NCBI RefSeq assembly: GCF_014252035.1
Contig: NZ_CP059207.1
Span: 186,001 to 250,000, forward strand
DNA length: 64,000 bases
Direction of reading: 5' to 3'
DNA from: Blattabacterium cuenoti
Lineage (GTDB): Bacteria; Bacteroidota; Bacteroidia; Flavobacteriales; Blattabacteriaceae
Under the pieces are notes generated by a model. The model saw nothing but the letters and a program-made list of their open reading frames with translations, was not told where the DNA came from and did not search any database. A program made the translations under genes and the position numbers. Positions 27,921-38,015 of the stretch are shown here, piece after piece. The number at the start of each line of letters is the position of its first letter. The stretch's first letter is position 1.

Positions 27921-28445
27921 ATGAAAATAACTCTGATAGGATATATGGGAAGTGGAAAGAGCTCTTTAGGAAAGAAATTATCTAAAAAGTTAAATTTTAT
28001 TTTTTATGATTTAGATTATATTATTTCTGAAACTTATGGAGTTTCCATTTCTTCGTTGTTTAAAGAAAAAGGAGAATCATTTTTTAGAAGAATAGAACAT
28101 TTGATGTTGAAAAAAATTCTAAAAAAAAACCATTCTTATATTTTATCTGTAGGAGGTGGAACTCCTTGTTACCATCAAAATATTCATTTTATGAATAAAC
28201 ATTCAAAAACTATATATTTGAAAGCCAATACTCATACTTTATTTAATAGATTAATTTTGGAAAAAGAAAAAAGACCTTTAATATCTCATCTTTCTAAAAA
28301 AGAATTGTTTAGATTTATAATGAAACATCTATTAAAAAGAATTCCTTTTTATGAAAAAGCTTCTATAAGAATAGAGGTACATAATAAAAAATATAAAAAT
28401 GATGTAATTAAAGAGATTATTAATTCCATTCATATTATATCTTAA
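27921..28445 (+). CDS. aroK: Shikimate kinase
   Basis: Phosphorylates shikimate at the 3-hydroxyl in the chorismate path. The 174-residue protein has the P-loop GYMGSGKS (7-14), the DxD substrate site in FYDLDYIIS (about 29-37), GGGTPC (about 80-85) and the RPLIS lid region. Its product goes on to AroA (encoded at 49.7-51 kb) and thus feeds the trp operon. It heads a plus-strand run aroK-tilS-serC-yggS. Confidence 0.95.
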   Translation: MKITLIGYMGSGKSSLGKKLSKKLNFIFYDLDYIISETYGVSISSLFKEKGESFFRRIEHLMLKKILKKNHSYILSVGGGTPCYHQNIHFMNKHSKTIYLKANTHTLFNRLILEKEKRPLISHLSKKELFRFIMKHLLKRIPFYEKASIRIEVHNKKYKNDVIKEIINSIHIIS

Positions 28446-28459
28446 TTTTTTATAAAAAA

Positions 28460-29827
28460 ATGAGAAAAAAATTATCTAATAATTATTTTTTAGAAAAAAT
28501 AAAAAAATATTTCGTTTTTGAAAAAATAAAAAATATATGCGTAGCTGTCAGTGGTGGTTTAGATAGTATGGTTCTTCTAAATTTATTATTGTGCATACCA
28601 TCTATTAAAAAATTAGATGTTGCTCATTGCAATTTTGGATTAAGGAAACAAGAATCAGATCATGATGAAATTTTTATACAAAATTTTTGTAAAAAAAAGG
28701 AAATAAACTTATATGTTAAGAAATTTAATCTTTTAAATTTTTCAAAAGAAAACAAGTTATCCATACAAATGGCTGCAAGAAAACTTAGATATGATTGGTT
28801 TAATCAATTGCTGAAGAATAATTTTTACGAAAAAATTGCATTAGGACATCATTTAAATGATTCTGTAGAAACTTTTTTTATAAATATTTTTAGAGGGACA
28901 AGTATTAAAGGATTATTAGGAATACCTAATAGAAACAAAAAATTTATTCGTCCTTTATCATCTTTTACAAAAGATGATATTTTTTATTATGCTAAAATGA
29001 AAAATATAAGTTGGAGAGAAGATAGTAGTAATTTAGAAAATAAATATCTAAGAAATAAGATTCGTTTTGCTTTAAAAAAATTTTCTTTTTTTTATCCATC
29101 ATTTATTAATGGAGTAAAAAGAACAATCAATTATCTTCAGGATGATAATTATATAATAGAAAATAAAATAAAAGATATATGTAAAAAAATTACGATATAT
29201 AAAAAATATGATCCTTTAGTATGGAAAATTAAATGTAAAAATTTAGAAAATTTGATTCCTTTATCTTTCTATTTATTTAAAATATTTTCTCCATATGGAT
29301 TTCGTGATATAAATGGTTTAAAAAATTTAATACACTCACAATCAGGTAAATACATTTTATCAAATAAATATTCTATTCTAAAAAATAGAAATCATTGGAT
29401 TTTATTTTCTAATGAAAAATTAAAAGAAAAGGATATAATTTATACTATAGAAAATATGAATAAAAAATATGATATACAGTATTTTCCTATTAAAATGAAT
29501 TTTTCTATTATAGAACCAAAAGAAGTAATAAATAGTTACTATAATAGTAGTAATAATCATCTATTCTTTGTAGATCTTGAAAAGATTCAGTTTCCATTAT
29601 GTTTAAGAACTTGGAGAAAAGGGGATTTTTTTTATCCGATTAATATGAAAGGGAAAAAAAAAATAAGCAAATATTATAAAGATAATAAGTTTTCTATTTT
29701 GGAAAAAAAAAGTACCTGGCTATTAATTAATGGAAATCATGATATTATTTTAATAATAGGAAATCGTTTAGATGATAGATTTAAAGTAACAGAAAAAACA
29801 AAAAATATTTTAAAAATAAAAATATAA
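28460..29827 (+). CDS. tilS: tRNA(Ile)-lysidine synthetase TilS
   Basis: Modifies the wobble C of the CAT-anticodon tRNA-Ile to lysidine so that AUA is read as Ile, a codon very frequent in this AT-rich genome. The 455-residue protein has the PP-loop SGGLDS (31-36), LGHHLNDSVETFF (about 128-140), and C-terminal TilS domains ending in GNRLDDRFKV. A run of ten A (29654-29663) lies in the C-terminal domain. 14 bp downstream of aroK. Confidence 0.94.
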   Translation: MRKKLSNNYFLEKIKKYFVFEKIKNICVAVSGGLDSMVLLNLLLCIPSIKKLDVAHCNFGLRKQESDHDEIFIQNFCKKKEINLYVKKFNLLNFSKENKLSIQMAARKLRYDWFNQLLKNNFYEKIALGHHLNDSVETFFINIFRGTSIKGLLGIPNRNKKFIRPLSSFTKDDIFYYAKMKNISWREDSSNLENKYLRNKIRFALKKFSFFYPSFINGVKRTINYLQDDNYIIENKIKDICKKITIYKKYDPLVWKIKCKNLENLIPLSFYLFKIFSPYGFRDINGLKNLIHSQSGKYILSNKYSILKNRNHWILFSNEKLKEKDIIYTIENMNKKYDIQYFPIKMNFSIIEPKEVINSYYNSSNNHLFFVDLEKIQFPLCLRTWRKGDFFYPINMKGKKKISKYYKDNKFSILEKKSTWLLINGNHDIILIIGNRLDDRFKVTEKTKNILKIKI

Positions 29828-29888
29828 TTTTTATTATTATGAAACTAGTATTTTTTTTAATTTTGATAAAGAATTAGTTATTCTGTTT

Positions 29889-30953
29889 ATGAAAATACAC
29901 AATTTCAATGCAGGACCTTCTGTTTTACCAAAAATAGTAATTAAAAAATCTGCAAAATCTGTTATTGATTTTAATGGAACCGGGATTTCTTTACTTGAAA
30001 TTTCTCATAGAAGTTTGGATTTTATGAAGATAATAGAAAGAACTACAAGTTTAGTAAAACAAATTATGAATTTAAATGATGATTATACGGTCCTATTTTT
30101 ACAAGGAGGAGCAACATTACAATTTACAATGGTACCATACAACCTAATGAATAAAAGAGCTGCTTATTTGGATACAGGAATTTGGGCTAATAATGCTATT
30201 AAAGAAGCAAAAAATTTTGGAGAAGTTAAAGTTTTGTTTTCTGGAAAAAAAAATAATTATGTATATATACCTGAAAATTATCAAATACCAAGTAAAGTAG
30301 ATTATTTTCATTGTACGTCTAATAATACAATTGTTGGAACACAAATGAAATTATTCCCTGAAACCTCTATACCAATAGTTTGTGATATGTCTTCTGATAT
30401 TTTTAGCAGAAAATTAAATTTTCATAAGTTTAGTTTGATTTATGCATCTGCTCAAAAAAATGTTAGTTCTTCTGGAATGACGATTGTTATAATAAAAAAA
30501 GAAATTTTAGATAAAATAAAAAAGAATATTCCTTCTTATTTAAACTATCGAATTCATATCAAAAATGATGGTATATTAAATACCCCCAATGTTTTTTCCA
30601 TTTACACTTCTATGTTAACTTTAGAATGGATAGAAAGAAAAGGTGGTCTTTCTATATTGGAAGAAGAAAATGAGTATAAAGCTCAATTATTATATAATGA
30701 GATTGATAAAAATAATTTATTTGAAAATAGAATAGATAAAAATAATCGTTCTAATATGAATGTTTCATTTTTTTTAAAAAATGATAATTTAGAAAAAAAA
30801 TTTAATAAAATGTGGAAAAGAGAAAATGTTGTTGGATTAGATGGGCATAGATTATTAGGTGGGTATCGCGCTAGTATATACAATGCTCTTCCAATAGAAA
30901 GTGTTCTATTTTTAATAGAAATTATGAAAGAATTTGAAAGAAAATTTACATGA
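29889..30953 (+). CDS. serC: Phosphoserine aminotransferase
   Basis: PLP aminotransferase giving O-phosphoserine from 3-phosphohydroxypyruvate (second step to serine). The 354-residue protein starts with HNFNAGPSVLP, has FLQGGATLQF (about 70-79), the PLP lysine K190 in YASAQKN, and HRLLGGYRASIYNA near the C terminus. The stop overlaps the yggS start by 4 nt. Neither serA nor serB is in the window. Confidence 0.96.
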   Translation: MKIHNFNAGPSVLPKIVIKKSAKSVIDFNGTGISLLEISHRSLDFMKIIERTTSLVKQIMNLNDDYTVLFLQGGATLQFTMVPYNLMNKRAAYLDTGIWANNAIKEAKNFGEVKVLFSGKKNNYVYIPENYQIPSKVDYFHCTSNNTIVGTQMKLFPETSIPIVCDMSSDIFSRKLNFHKFSLIYASAQKNVSSSGMTIVIIKKEILDKIKKNIPSYLNYRIHIKNDGILNTPNVFSIYTSMLTLEWIERKGGLSILEEENEYKAQLLYNEIDKNNLFENRIDKNNRSNMNVSFFLKNDNLEKKFNKMWKRENVVGLDGHRLLGGYRASIYNALPIESVLFLIEIMKEFERKFT

Positions 30954-31627
30954 TCATGATGATGAATAATATAGAAAATTTATATTTTTCATTTAAAAAA
31001 TATATTCCAAAAAATATTGAAATTTTAGCTGTATCTAAAAATCAGAATATTTCTTCTATAGAAAAACTATATCAAATAGGACATAGAGATTTTGGAGAAA
31101 ATTATGTTCAAGAAATAATAAAAAAATATAATTTTTTACCAAAAGATATTCGATGGCACATGATTGGAAAAATTCAAAGTAATAAAATAAAATATTTAAT
31201 TCCTTTTATTTATTTAATACATAGTGTTCAAAAAATGGAACATATTATAATGATTAATAAATTAGCTCGTAAAGAAAAAAAAATTATTAATTGTCTTTTG
31301 CAAATAAAAATTTCTGATGAAAAAAACAAGTCAGGAATAACAAATAAAGAAGCTGATAAAATATTAGAAAGTAATACCTATAAACGTATGAAAAATGTCA
31401 ATATAATTGGAATTATGGGAATGGCTTCTTTTAGTAATTCATCAAAAAAAATACATGATGAGTTTTCTTCTTTACAAAAATTATATAATAATTATAAAAA
31501 TAAGTATGGACATTACGTTCTTTCCATGGGAATGAGTAGAGATTATTCAATAGCTATCAAATATGGAAGTACACTAATTAGAATTGGAACGTCTATTTTT
31601 GGTAATAGAAAAAAAATATCTATATAA
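30950..31627 (+). CDS. YggS-type PLP homeostasis protein
   Basis: Alanine-racemase-like PLP-binding protein that helps control free PLP levels; not itself a known biosynthetic enzyme. The 225-residue barrel has the PLP lysine K30 in AVSKNQ, the HRDFGENYVQE block (about 45-55), RWHMIGKIQSNK (about 67-78) and LSMGMSRDY near the C terminus. Several ATG codons lie in the first 5 codons (MIMMM), so the exact start is uncertain. It follows the PLP enzyme gene serC with a 4-nt overlap and overlaps the convergent trpA end by 8 nt. Confidence 0.92.
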   Translation: MIMMMNNIENLYFSFKKYIPKNIEILAVSKNQNISSIEKLYQIGHRDFGENYVQEIIKKYNFLPKDIRWHMIGKIQSNKIKYLIPFIYLIHSVQKMEHIIMINKLARKEKKIINCLLQIKISDEKNKSGITNKEADKILESNTYKRMKNVNIIGIMGMASFSNSSKKIHDEFSSLQKLYNNYKNKYGHYVLSMGMSRDYSIAIKYGSTLIRIGTSIFGNRKKISI

Positions 31628-32393
31628 TAGATGTTATGTATTTTTTTATACTTGATTCTAAATTATTTGCGTCCAATGATTGAATAAAAGAACTTCCAAT
31701 AATCCCGCCATTTGCATATTTACAAGATAATTCAAATGTATTTTTATCTTTTATTCCAAATCCAATTAATATTGGAATATTTTTATTGATATATGATTTT
31801 TTTATTTTATTAAAAAATGATATTTGTTCTTTTCCAAAACAATCTATTTCTCCAGTTATAGAGTTTGAAGAAACTAGATATAAAAATCCATTTGATATTT
31901 TACTTAAAAAAATAGCTCTATTTAAATCTGTTTTGGGTGTTACCAAAAAAATCATAGATACTGAATATTTTTTGAATAAATCACGATATTTTTTTATAAA
32001 ATATTCAACAGGAAGATCTGGAAGTATTAATCCAGAAATATTTAATTTTTTACATATTTTCAAAAATTTTTCTTCTCCAAACTTATAAAATTGATTGTAA
32101 TAGCCCATAAGAACAACAGGAATTGTAATATGTTCTTTAAATTTTTCTATTTCCGAAAATAAATAAGAAATATTCATTCCATTTTTTAATGAAATTTTAT
32201 TACTATTTTGAATAATCATTCCATCTGCTAATGGATCAGAATATGGAATTCCTATTTCAATTAAATCTACAGGTAATTTCTGTAAAATTTTAACTATTTT
32301 TATAGTACTATCTATATTAGGATAACCTGCTGTAAAATAAATACATAATATTTTTTTATTCTTTTTTTTGAATAAATCATGTATTCTGTTCAT
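31620..32393 (-). CDS. trpA: Tryptophan synthase alpha chain
   Basis: Cleaves indole-3-glycerol phosphate to indole, which is channelled to TrpB. The 257-residue TIM barrel has the catalytic pair E46 and D57 in LIEIGIPYSDPLADG, VVLMGYYN (about 98-105) and GFGIKDKN. Last gene of the trp operon, overlapping trpB by 4 nt. Confidence 0.96.
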   Translation of the reverse strand: MNRIHDLFKKKNKKILCIYFTAGYPNIDSTIKIVKILQKLPVDLIEIGIPYSDPLADGMIIQNSNKISLKNGMNISYLFSEIEKFKEHITIPVVLMGYYNQFYKFGEEKFLKICKKLNISGLILPDLPVEYFIKKYRDLFKKYSVSMIFLVTPKTDLNRAIFLSKISNGFLYLVSSNSITGEIDCFGKEQISFFNKIKKSYINKNIPILIGFGIKDKNTFELSCKYANGGIIGSSFIQSLDANNLESSIKKYITSII

Positions 32394-33571
32394 AAATTTA
32401 ATAATTTTTTGTTGGAAGAAAATTTTTCATAAACATCTATATCTTTATCTCCTCTACCTGATAAAGTAATAACAACTATATCACTAGTTTTGAAAACTAT
32501 TTTTCTTAATGCAACTAACGCATGAGCACTTTCTAACGCCGGAATAATTCCTTCTAATCTAGTTAATTCACATCCTAAAATTAAAGCTTCATTATCTGTA
32601 GCATGAATAAAACGAACACGTTTTTTTACAAATAGATTGGAATGCATAGGACCTATACCTGGATAATCTAATCCAGGAGATATAGAATGTGCAGGGATTA
32701 CTTGACCATCTTTATCTTGTAATAATAATGTCATACTTCCATGTAGTACTCCTTTAGATCCACAAAATATAGAAGCAGATGTTTTATTTGTTCTTACACC
32801 TAATCCTGCTGCCTCTACTGCGATAAGATTTACAGATTTATCATTTAAAAAATGATAAAATGATCCTGCAGCATTACTACCTCCTCCTATACAAGCTATT
32901 ATATAGTTTGGATTGTTTTTTAATTGATTTTTTATTTCTTCACTAATAACAGACTGAAAGTCTGCAACCATTTGAGGGTATGGATGAGGACCGACTGTAG
33001 ATCCTATCAAATAATAACTATTTGGATGATTAATCCAATAACGTATTGCTTCATTAACGGCATCTTTTAATGTTTTCTCTCCACTAGTTACTGATACAAC
33101 TTTAGCCCCAAGAGATTTCATTCTTGTAACATTTGATGTTTGACGATGCATATCTTTTTCTCCCATAAAAATTAAACATTTTAAATCCATTAAAGCACAA
33201 ACGGTAGCAGTAGCTACTCCATGTTGACCAGCTCCAGTCTCAGCAATAATTTTTTTTTTCCCTAATTCTTTAGCCAGTATAGCTTGTCCTACAGTATTAT
33301 TAATTTTATGTGATCCAGTATGATTCAGATCCTCTCTTTTAAGATAAATTTTAGCTTTATATTTTTCCGAATATTTTTTACAAAAAAAAAGAGGAGAAGG
33401 TCTTCCAACAAAATTTTTTAATATATTTCTATATAAATTTTGAAATTTTTCACTTTTGATAATATTTTTATATTTATTTTGTAATTCTATCACATTGTGT
33501 GATAACATTTCTGGAATAAATGAACCTCCAAATTCTCCATAAAATCCATTTTTATCGACAAAAAAATTCAT
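32390..33571 (-). CDS. trpB: Tryptophan synthase beta chain
   Basis: PLP enzyme joining indole and serine to tryptophan. The 393-residue chain starts FGEFGGSF-like (YGEFGGSFIPE), has REDLNHTGSHKINN with PLP lysine K89, AETGAGQHGVATAT, and the phosphate loop CIGGGSNAAG (about 226-235). Length is normal. It overlaps trpA and trpF by 4 nt each. Confidence 0.97.
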   Translation of the reverse strand: MNFFVDKNGFYGEFGGSFIPEMLSHNVIELQNKYKNIIKSEKFQNLYRNILKNFVGRPSPLFFCKKYSEKYKAKIYLKREDLNHTGSHKINNTVGQAILAKELGKKKIIAETGAGQHGVATATVCALMDLKCLIFMGEKDMHRQTSNVTRMKSLGAKVVSVTSGEKTLKDAVNEAIRYWINHPNSYYLIGSTVGPHPYPQMVADFQSVISEEIKNQLKNNPNYIIACIGGGSNAAGSFYHFLNDKSVNLIAVEAAGLGVRTNKTSASIFCGSKGVLHGSMTLLLQDKDGQVIPAHSISPGLDYPGIGPMHSNLFVKKRVRFIHATDNEALILGCELTRLEGIIPALESAHALVALRKIVFKTSDIVVITLSGRGDKDIDVYEKFSSNKKLLNL

Positions 33572-34197
33572 AATTTTCTGATTTTTTTTATAAAATCTTT
33601 TAATAATTTTATGTTTTTATTTCCTGGATATATCTCAAATTTACTATTGATATCTATTCCAAATATTCTCGGATGTGAAAATTTTTTAATTGCATTTAAA
33701 TCTTCTATTCCTATTCCTCCACTTAAAAAAAAAGGAGTTTTAAAATTATATTCATCCAGTTTTTCCCAATTAAATTTTTTTCCACTTCCGCCATAATGAT
33801 GAGTAGTATAACTATCAAATAGAAAATAATTACAAAAATGAGTAAAATCCTTAATTTTTTTGAAGGAAAAAGAATTTTTTATTCTAAAAGATTTAATGAT
33901 TTTTAATCCCTTTTGAAATAATCTTTCACAATAAGAAACGTTTTCTTTTCCATGTAATTGAACAAAATCCAATTTTTTGGAATTATTTATTTTTATGATA
34001 TTATTTTCTGATTCATTTACAAAAACACCAACTTTAAATATTTTTGTATTTGATTTCTGATAATCAAAATTTTCCCCCACAAATCTTGGAGAATTTGAAT
34101 AAAATATAAATCCTATAAAATCAGGAAATAAATTATATATTTCTTGATAATTATATTTAATTCCACATATTTTTATTTTTAATGTTTTAAATAACAT
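33568..34197 (-). CDS. trpF: Phosphoribosylanthranilate isomerase
   Basis: Amadori rearrangement of PRA to CdRP. The 209-residue barrel has the catalytic cysteine C11 in IKICGIK, GFIFYSNSPRFV, VQLHGKE (about 78-84), FLFDSYT with the catalytic aspartate, and FLSGGIG. A separate TrpF rather than a TrpC-TrpF fusion, as is usual in Bacteroidota. 5 bp downstream of trpC. Confidence 0.95.
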   Translation of the reverse strand: MLFKTLKIKICGIKYNYQEIYNLFPDFIGFIFYSNSPRFVGENFDYQKSNTKIFKVGVFVNESENNIIKINNSKKLDFVQLHGKENVSYCERLFQKGLKIIKSFRIKNSFSFKKIKDFTHFCNYFLFDSYTTHHYGGSGKKFNWEKLDEYNFKTPFFLSGGIGIEDLNAIKKFSHPRIFGIDINSKFEIYPGNKNIKLLKDFIKKIRKL

Positions 34198-34202
34198 AAT
34201 AA

Positions 34203-34991
34203 TTATTTTAACAATAATTTTATAAAATTTTTACAAAATTTTCCAGGATTTTTATTTTTCATAAAATATTCTCCAATTAAAAAACCTTTAAATCCATGTT
34301 TTCTTAATTTTAAGATAAAATTAACATCATTTATACCACTCTCAGCAATTTTTATATAATTATTAGGTATTTTTGAGGATAAGTCTAAACAATTATTTTT
34401 TCTTACAATAAAATTCCGTAAATCTCTATTATTAATTCCTATAATATTTATATTTTTCGTTATTTTATCTAATTCAGATTCACTATGAATTTCTAATATT
34501 ACTTCTAACCCTATATTTTTTGCAAGTTTAGAAAAAATCTCAATTTCTTCCTTGGATAAAATTTCTGCTATTAATAGAATAACATCGGATCCTATACATT
34601 TAGATTCTATAATTTGATATTCACTAATGATAAAATCTTTTCTTAGAATAGGAAGAGTATCTTGAATTAAAAAACGTGATTTTTTTACATGATCATTACT
34701 TCCAGAAAAAAATTGATAATCTGTAAGTACTGATACACCACAAACACCTGAATATCTATAACCATTAATAACTTCTTCTAATGAGGAAGTATTATTTATC
34801 ACTCCTTTTGATGGAGATTTTGATTTAAATTCCGCAATGATTCCTGTATTACTTTTTTTTAAATTTTCAGATAAAGAAACACTTGTTCTTTCGAAAAGAA
34901 TATTTTTTTTCAACTTTTCTACTGGATAAAATTTCTCTTTATATGAGATTTCTTTTTTTTTATTCAATAATATCTTATCTAGTAGATTCAT
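34203..34991 (-). CDS. trpC: Indole-3-glycerol phosphate synthase
   Basis: Closes the indole ring from CdRP. The 262-residue barrel has IIAEFKSKSPSKG with E54 and K56, LRKDFIIS (about 115-122), IIGINNRDL, and AESGI near the C terminus. It overlaps trpD by 4 nt. Confidence 0.95.
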   Translation of the reverse strand: MNLLDKILLNKKKEISYKEKFYPVEKLKKNILFERTSVSLSENLKKSNTGIIAEFKSKSPSKGVINNTSSLEEVINGYRYSGVCGVSVLTDYQFFSGSNDHVKKSRFLIQDTLPILRKDFIISEYQIIESKCIGSDVILLIAEILSKEEIEIFSKLAKNIGLEVILEIHSESELDKITKNINIIGINNRDLRNFIVRKNNCLDLSSKIPNNYIKIAESGINDVNFILKLRKHGFKGFLIGEYFMKNKNPGKFCKNFIKLLLK

Positions 34992-35986
34992 AATCTTAAT
35001 AATTTTTTTAAAATATTCTTTGCTTTTCCACTTTTTAATGAATGTTTAGCTTTATCATAATTATTTTCAATACTATCCTTATTTAATAAACATAAGGCAA
35101 ATGTAGCATTGATTAAAACAACTTCATTTTGTGATAAAGTACCTTCTCCTGATAAAACACTAATAAATATGCGAACATTTTCTTTCGTATTTTTTCCTCC
35201 TTTCAATTCATGAGGATTAACTTTTACTTTTTTATTTATTTCCAATTCTTCTAAAGAATAAAAATGTTCTCCTTCAGGAGAATAATATTTTATATCACTA
35301 GTAAGTGTAATTTCATCATGGCCATCTAAACTATGAACAATTGCATAATTATTTTCCATATTTTGATAAAAATAATAATATATTCTTGCTAATTCTAAAT
35401 TGTTAACTCCTAGTAATTGATTTTTTGGATTTACAGGATTAACTAATGGTCCTAATGTATTAAAAATAGTCCTTAATCCTAATTCTTTTCTTACAGAAGA
35501 CATAATATTTATAATTGGATGAAATATAGGCGCATGTAAATAACACAATCCTACTTTATCTAATTGATTTTTTAAAGTTTCTTCTTTATTAGAAAAGTTA
35601 TATCCTAATTCTTTTAAAATATTAGATGAACCAGTTATAGAAGAAGAATTGAAGCTTCCATGTTTAATGACTTTTTCTCCAGTTCCTGCAACTATAAAAC
35701 ATGCTAAAGTAGAAATATTAAAAGTATTTTTACCATCTCCACCTGTTCCTACAATATCCACAGCATTAAATTCTGAAAGATTTATTTTCATTGATAATTC
35801 CATTATTGCTTGTCTAAATCCTGTTACTTCTTCTAAAGTAGGATATCTCATATTGTATATACTTATTATAGAAATCGCTTGAGTTTTATTAATTTTATTC
35901 ATTGATAAATTCATCATCAAATCTTTAGCTTCTTTTTTGTTTAAAGTTTTTCCTATAAAAAGTTTATCTAATAATATTTTGGTCAT
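34988..35986 (-). CDS. trpD: Anthranilate phosphoribosyltransferase
   Basis: Joins anthranilate to PRPP. The 332-residue protein has the PRPP loop GTGGDGKNTFNIST (80-93), KHGSFNSSSITGS (about 108-120) and GPLVNPVNPKNQLLGV. Not fused to trpG, which precedes it by 22 bp. Confidence 0.96.
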   Translation of the reverse strand: MTKILLDKLFIGKTLNKKEAKDLMMNLSMNKINKTQAISIISIYNMRYPTLEEVTGFRQAIMELSMKINLSEFNAVDIVGTGGDGKNTFNISTLACFIVAGTGEKVIKHGSFNSSSITGSSNILKELGYNFSNKEETLKNQLDKVGLCYLHAPIFHPIINIMSSVRKELGLRTIFNTLGPLVNPVNPKNQLLGVNNLELARIYYYFYQNMENNYAIVHSLDGHDEITLTSDIKYYSPEGEHFYSLEELEINKKVKVNPHELKGGKNTKENVRIFISVLSGEGTLSQNEVVLINATFALCLLNKDSIENNYDKAKHSLKSGKAKNILKKLLRL

Positions 35987-36008
35987 AATAACTTCATTTT
36001 TTAAACAA

Positions 36009-36581
36009 TTATATGTTTAACCAATTATTTATAATTTTTTCTCCACATGGTGTTAAAATAGATTCTGGATGAAATTGTACTCCACGAACATCATAAAATT
36101 TATGACGTAAAGCCATGATCTCCCCTTTATCTCCAATTGCTGTTATTTTAAGTTCTTTAGGAAAATTATGTGGAGATATTATCCAAGAATGATAACGTCC
36201 TACTTGAATTTTTTCTGGAAGTTTTTTAAAAAGTTTTTCTTGCGAATCAATAATTTTTATTAAACTCGATATACCATGATATACTTTTTTTGTATTGAGT
36301 AATTTTGCTCCAAAAACTTCACCTATAGCTTGTTGACCTAAACATACTCCAAAAATACTTTTGGTAGAAGCAAATTTTTTCACTAAAGGTTTTAATATAT
36401 GAGCTTCGTCAGGTATTCCAGGACCAGGAGATAAAATAATTTTATTGTATTTCTCTATATCTGAAAGATTAATTTCATTATTTCTACATACTCTTACAGG
36501 TTTTTTTGTTAGTTTTTTTACAGCATGAACAAGATTATATGTAAAAGAATCATAATTATCCAAAATCAATATTTTATCCAT
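36009..36581 (-). CDS. trpG: Anthranilate synthase, glutamine amidotransferase subunit
   Basis: Provides ammonia to TrpE. The 190-residue class I amidotransferase has LDNYDSFTYNLVH (7-19), ILSPGPGIPDEA (49-60), the nucleophile C80 in FGVCLGQQ and the His-Glu pair in VQFHPES (about 169-175). It may also serve as PabA. 9 bp downstream of trpE. Confidence 0.96.
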   Translation of the reverse strand: MDKILILDNYDSFTYNLVHAVKKLTKKPVRVCRNNEINLSDIEKYNKIILSPGPGIPDEAHILKPLVKKFASTKSIFGVCLGQQAIGEVFGAKLLNTKKVYHGISSLIKIIDSQEKLFKKLPEKIQVGRYHSWIISPHNFPKELKITAIGDKGEIMALRHKFYDVRGVQFHPESILTPCGEKIINNWLNI

Positions 36582-36590
36582 AAAAAAAAT

Positions 36591-38015
36591 TCATATAATA
36601 TTTTTAGCTAATTCTATGGCTTTGAATAAAGCCATAAGTTTATTATTTATTTCTTGTAATTCTATATCTTCTTTAGATTCAGATACAATACCTGCTCCGG
36701 CTTGAAAAAAAAGAGTGTTATTCTTGCTAATAAAAGAACGAATAACTATAGCTGTATTAATACAAGAATTATTTAATCCAAAAAAACCAATAGCTCCTCC
36801 ATATACACCTCTATGTTGATTTTCTATTTTATCTATTAATTCCATCGCTTTATATTTAGGAGCTCCAGATAATGTTCCTGCCGGAAAAGTGTCTCCAAAT
36901 ACTTTTATAATAGATGTGTTATCTTCTAACTTACCAGAAACTCTAGATACCATATGCAATACATGAGAAAAAGCCTGAATTTCTTTAAAACTTTCTACTT
37001 TAACATCTGAAGAATTTTTACTTAAATCATTTCTTGCTAGATCTACTAACATAACATGTTCTGCATTCTCTTTTGGATTATTTGATAAATCTTTGGACAA
37101 TTTTTTATCTTTTTCATTTCCCGATCTACGTATAGTACCTGCTATCGGATTAATATATGCTATTTTATTAGAAATAATTAATTGAGACTCTGGAGAAGAA
37201 CCAAATAATTTATAATTTCCATAGTCAAAATAAAAAAGATATGGAGAAGGATTAATAAAACGTAATGCACGATAAACATTGAATTCATCTCCTTTAAATT
37301 TTTGTTGAAATTGACGAGATAATACTATTTGAAAAACATCTCCACGTAAACAAGCTTTTATTCCTTTAGATACCATTTTTTTGTATTCTATATCTGTAAG
37401 GTTAGAAAAACGATTACCTACAGATTTAAACGGAAAAGAATAAAAATTTTTTCTTTTGATCAGTTCTATTAATTTATTGATACAAGAAGAATTTTGATGA
37501 TTATTATTAAGATTATAGAATTGGTGTTCTATTATGGATATTTCATTATATATATGATGGAATATAATCAAATTTTTATAAAATCCGAATCGTATTTCTG
37601 GAATATTATATGTTTCCTTTACAATGGTATTAAATTGTATCTTTTCAAAATATTGAATACTATCATAAGATATATATCCATATAAACCTGAATAAGGTTT
37701 AGAAAAAATATTCTCTTCTTTAAATTTTTCAAAAAAATCTTCTATTAAAGTTTGAATATCTAATTTGTTATTTAAAAAAATATCTTTATCTACACAATTA
37801 GGATATGATATTCGTAATACATTCTTATATAGAATAAATTCAGATATTGGATTTATACAAATAATTGATAAATTTTTTTTGGAAATTTGGTAGTCAGAAG
37901 ATTCTAATAACAATATTTTTGGAAAAACATTTCTTAATTTTAAATATAATTCTACCGGTGTAGTACTATCAGCTAAAATTTTTTTCTGGATAGTTCTAAA
38001 ATTAAATTTAAACAT
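36591..38015 (-). CDS. trpE: Anthranilate synthase component I
   Basis: Makes anthranilate from chorismate and ammonia, the committed and usually feedback-inhibited step. The 474-residue protein has the N-terminal domain with the LLESSD-type tryptophan-site sequence (about 36-41), and the chorismate-binding core with PSPYLFYFDYG, SPESQ, INPIAGTIRR and FPAGTLSGAPK. It heads the seven-gene trp operon. The leader is long if the TATATTTG box at 38205-38212 is the promoter, but no Trp-codon leader peptide or terminator is visible. Confidence 0.96.
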   Translation of the reverse strand: MFKFNFRTIQKKILADSTTPVELYLKLRNVFPKILLLESSDYQISKKNLSIICINPISEFILYKNVLRISYPNCVDKDIFLNNKLDIQTLIEDFFEKFKEENIFSKPYSGLYGYISYDSIQYFEKIQFNTIVKETYNIPEIRFGFYKNLIIFHHIYNEISIIEHQFYNLNNNHQNSSCINKLIELIKRKNFYSFPFKSVGNRFSNLTDIEYKKMVSKGIKACLRGDVFQIVLSRQFQQKFKGDEFNVYRALRFINPSPYLFYFDYGNYKLFGSSPESQLIISNKIAYINPIAGTIRRSGNEKDKKLSKDLSNNPKENAEHVMLVDLARNDLSKNSSDVKVESFKEIQAFSHVLHMVSRVSGKLEDNTSIIKVFGDTFPAGTLSGAPKYKAMELIDKIENQHRGVYGGAIGFFGLNNSCINTAIVIRSFISKNNTLFFQAGAGIVSESKEDIELQEINNKLMALFKAIELAKNII

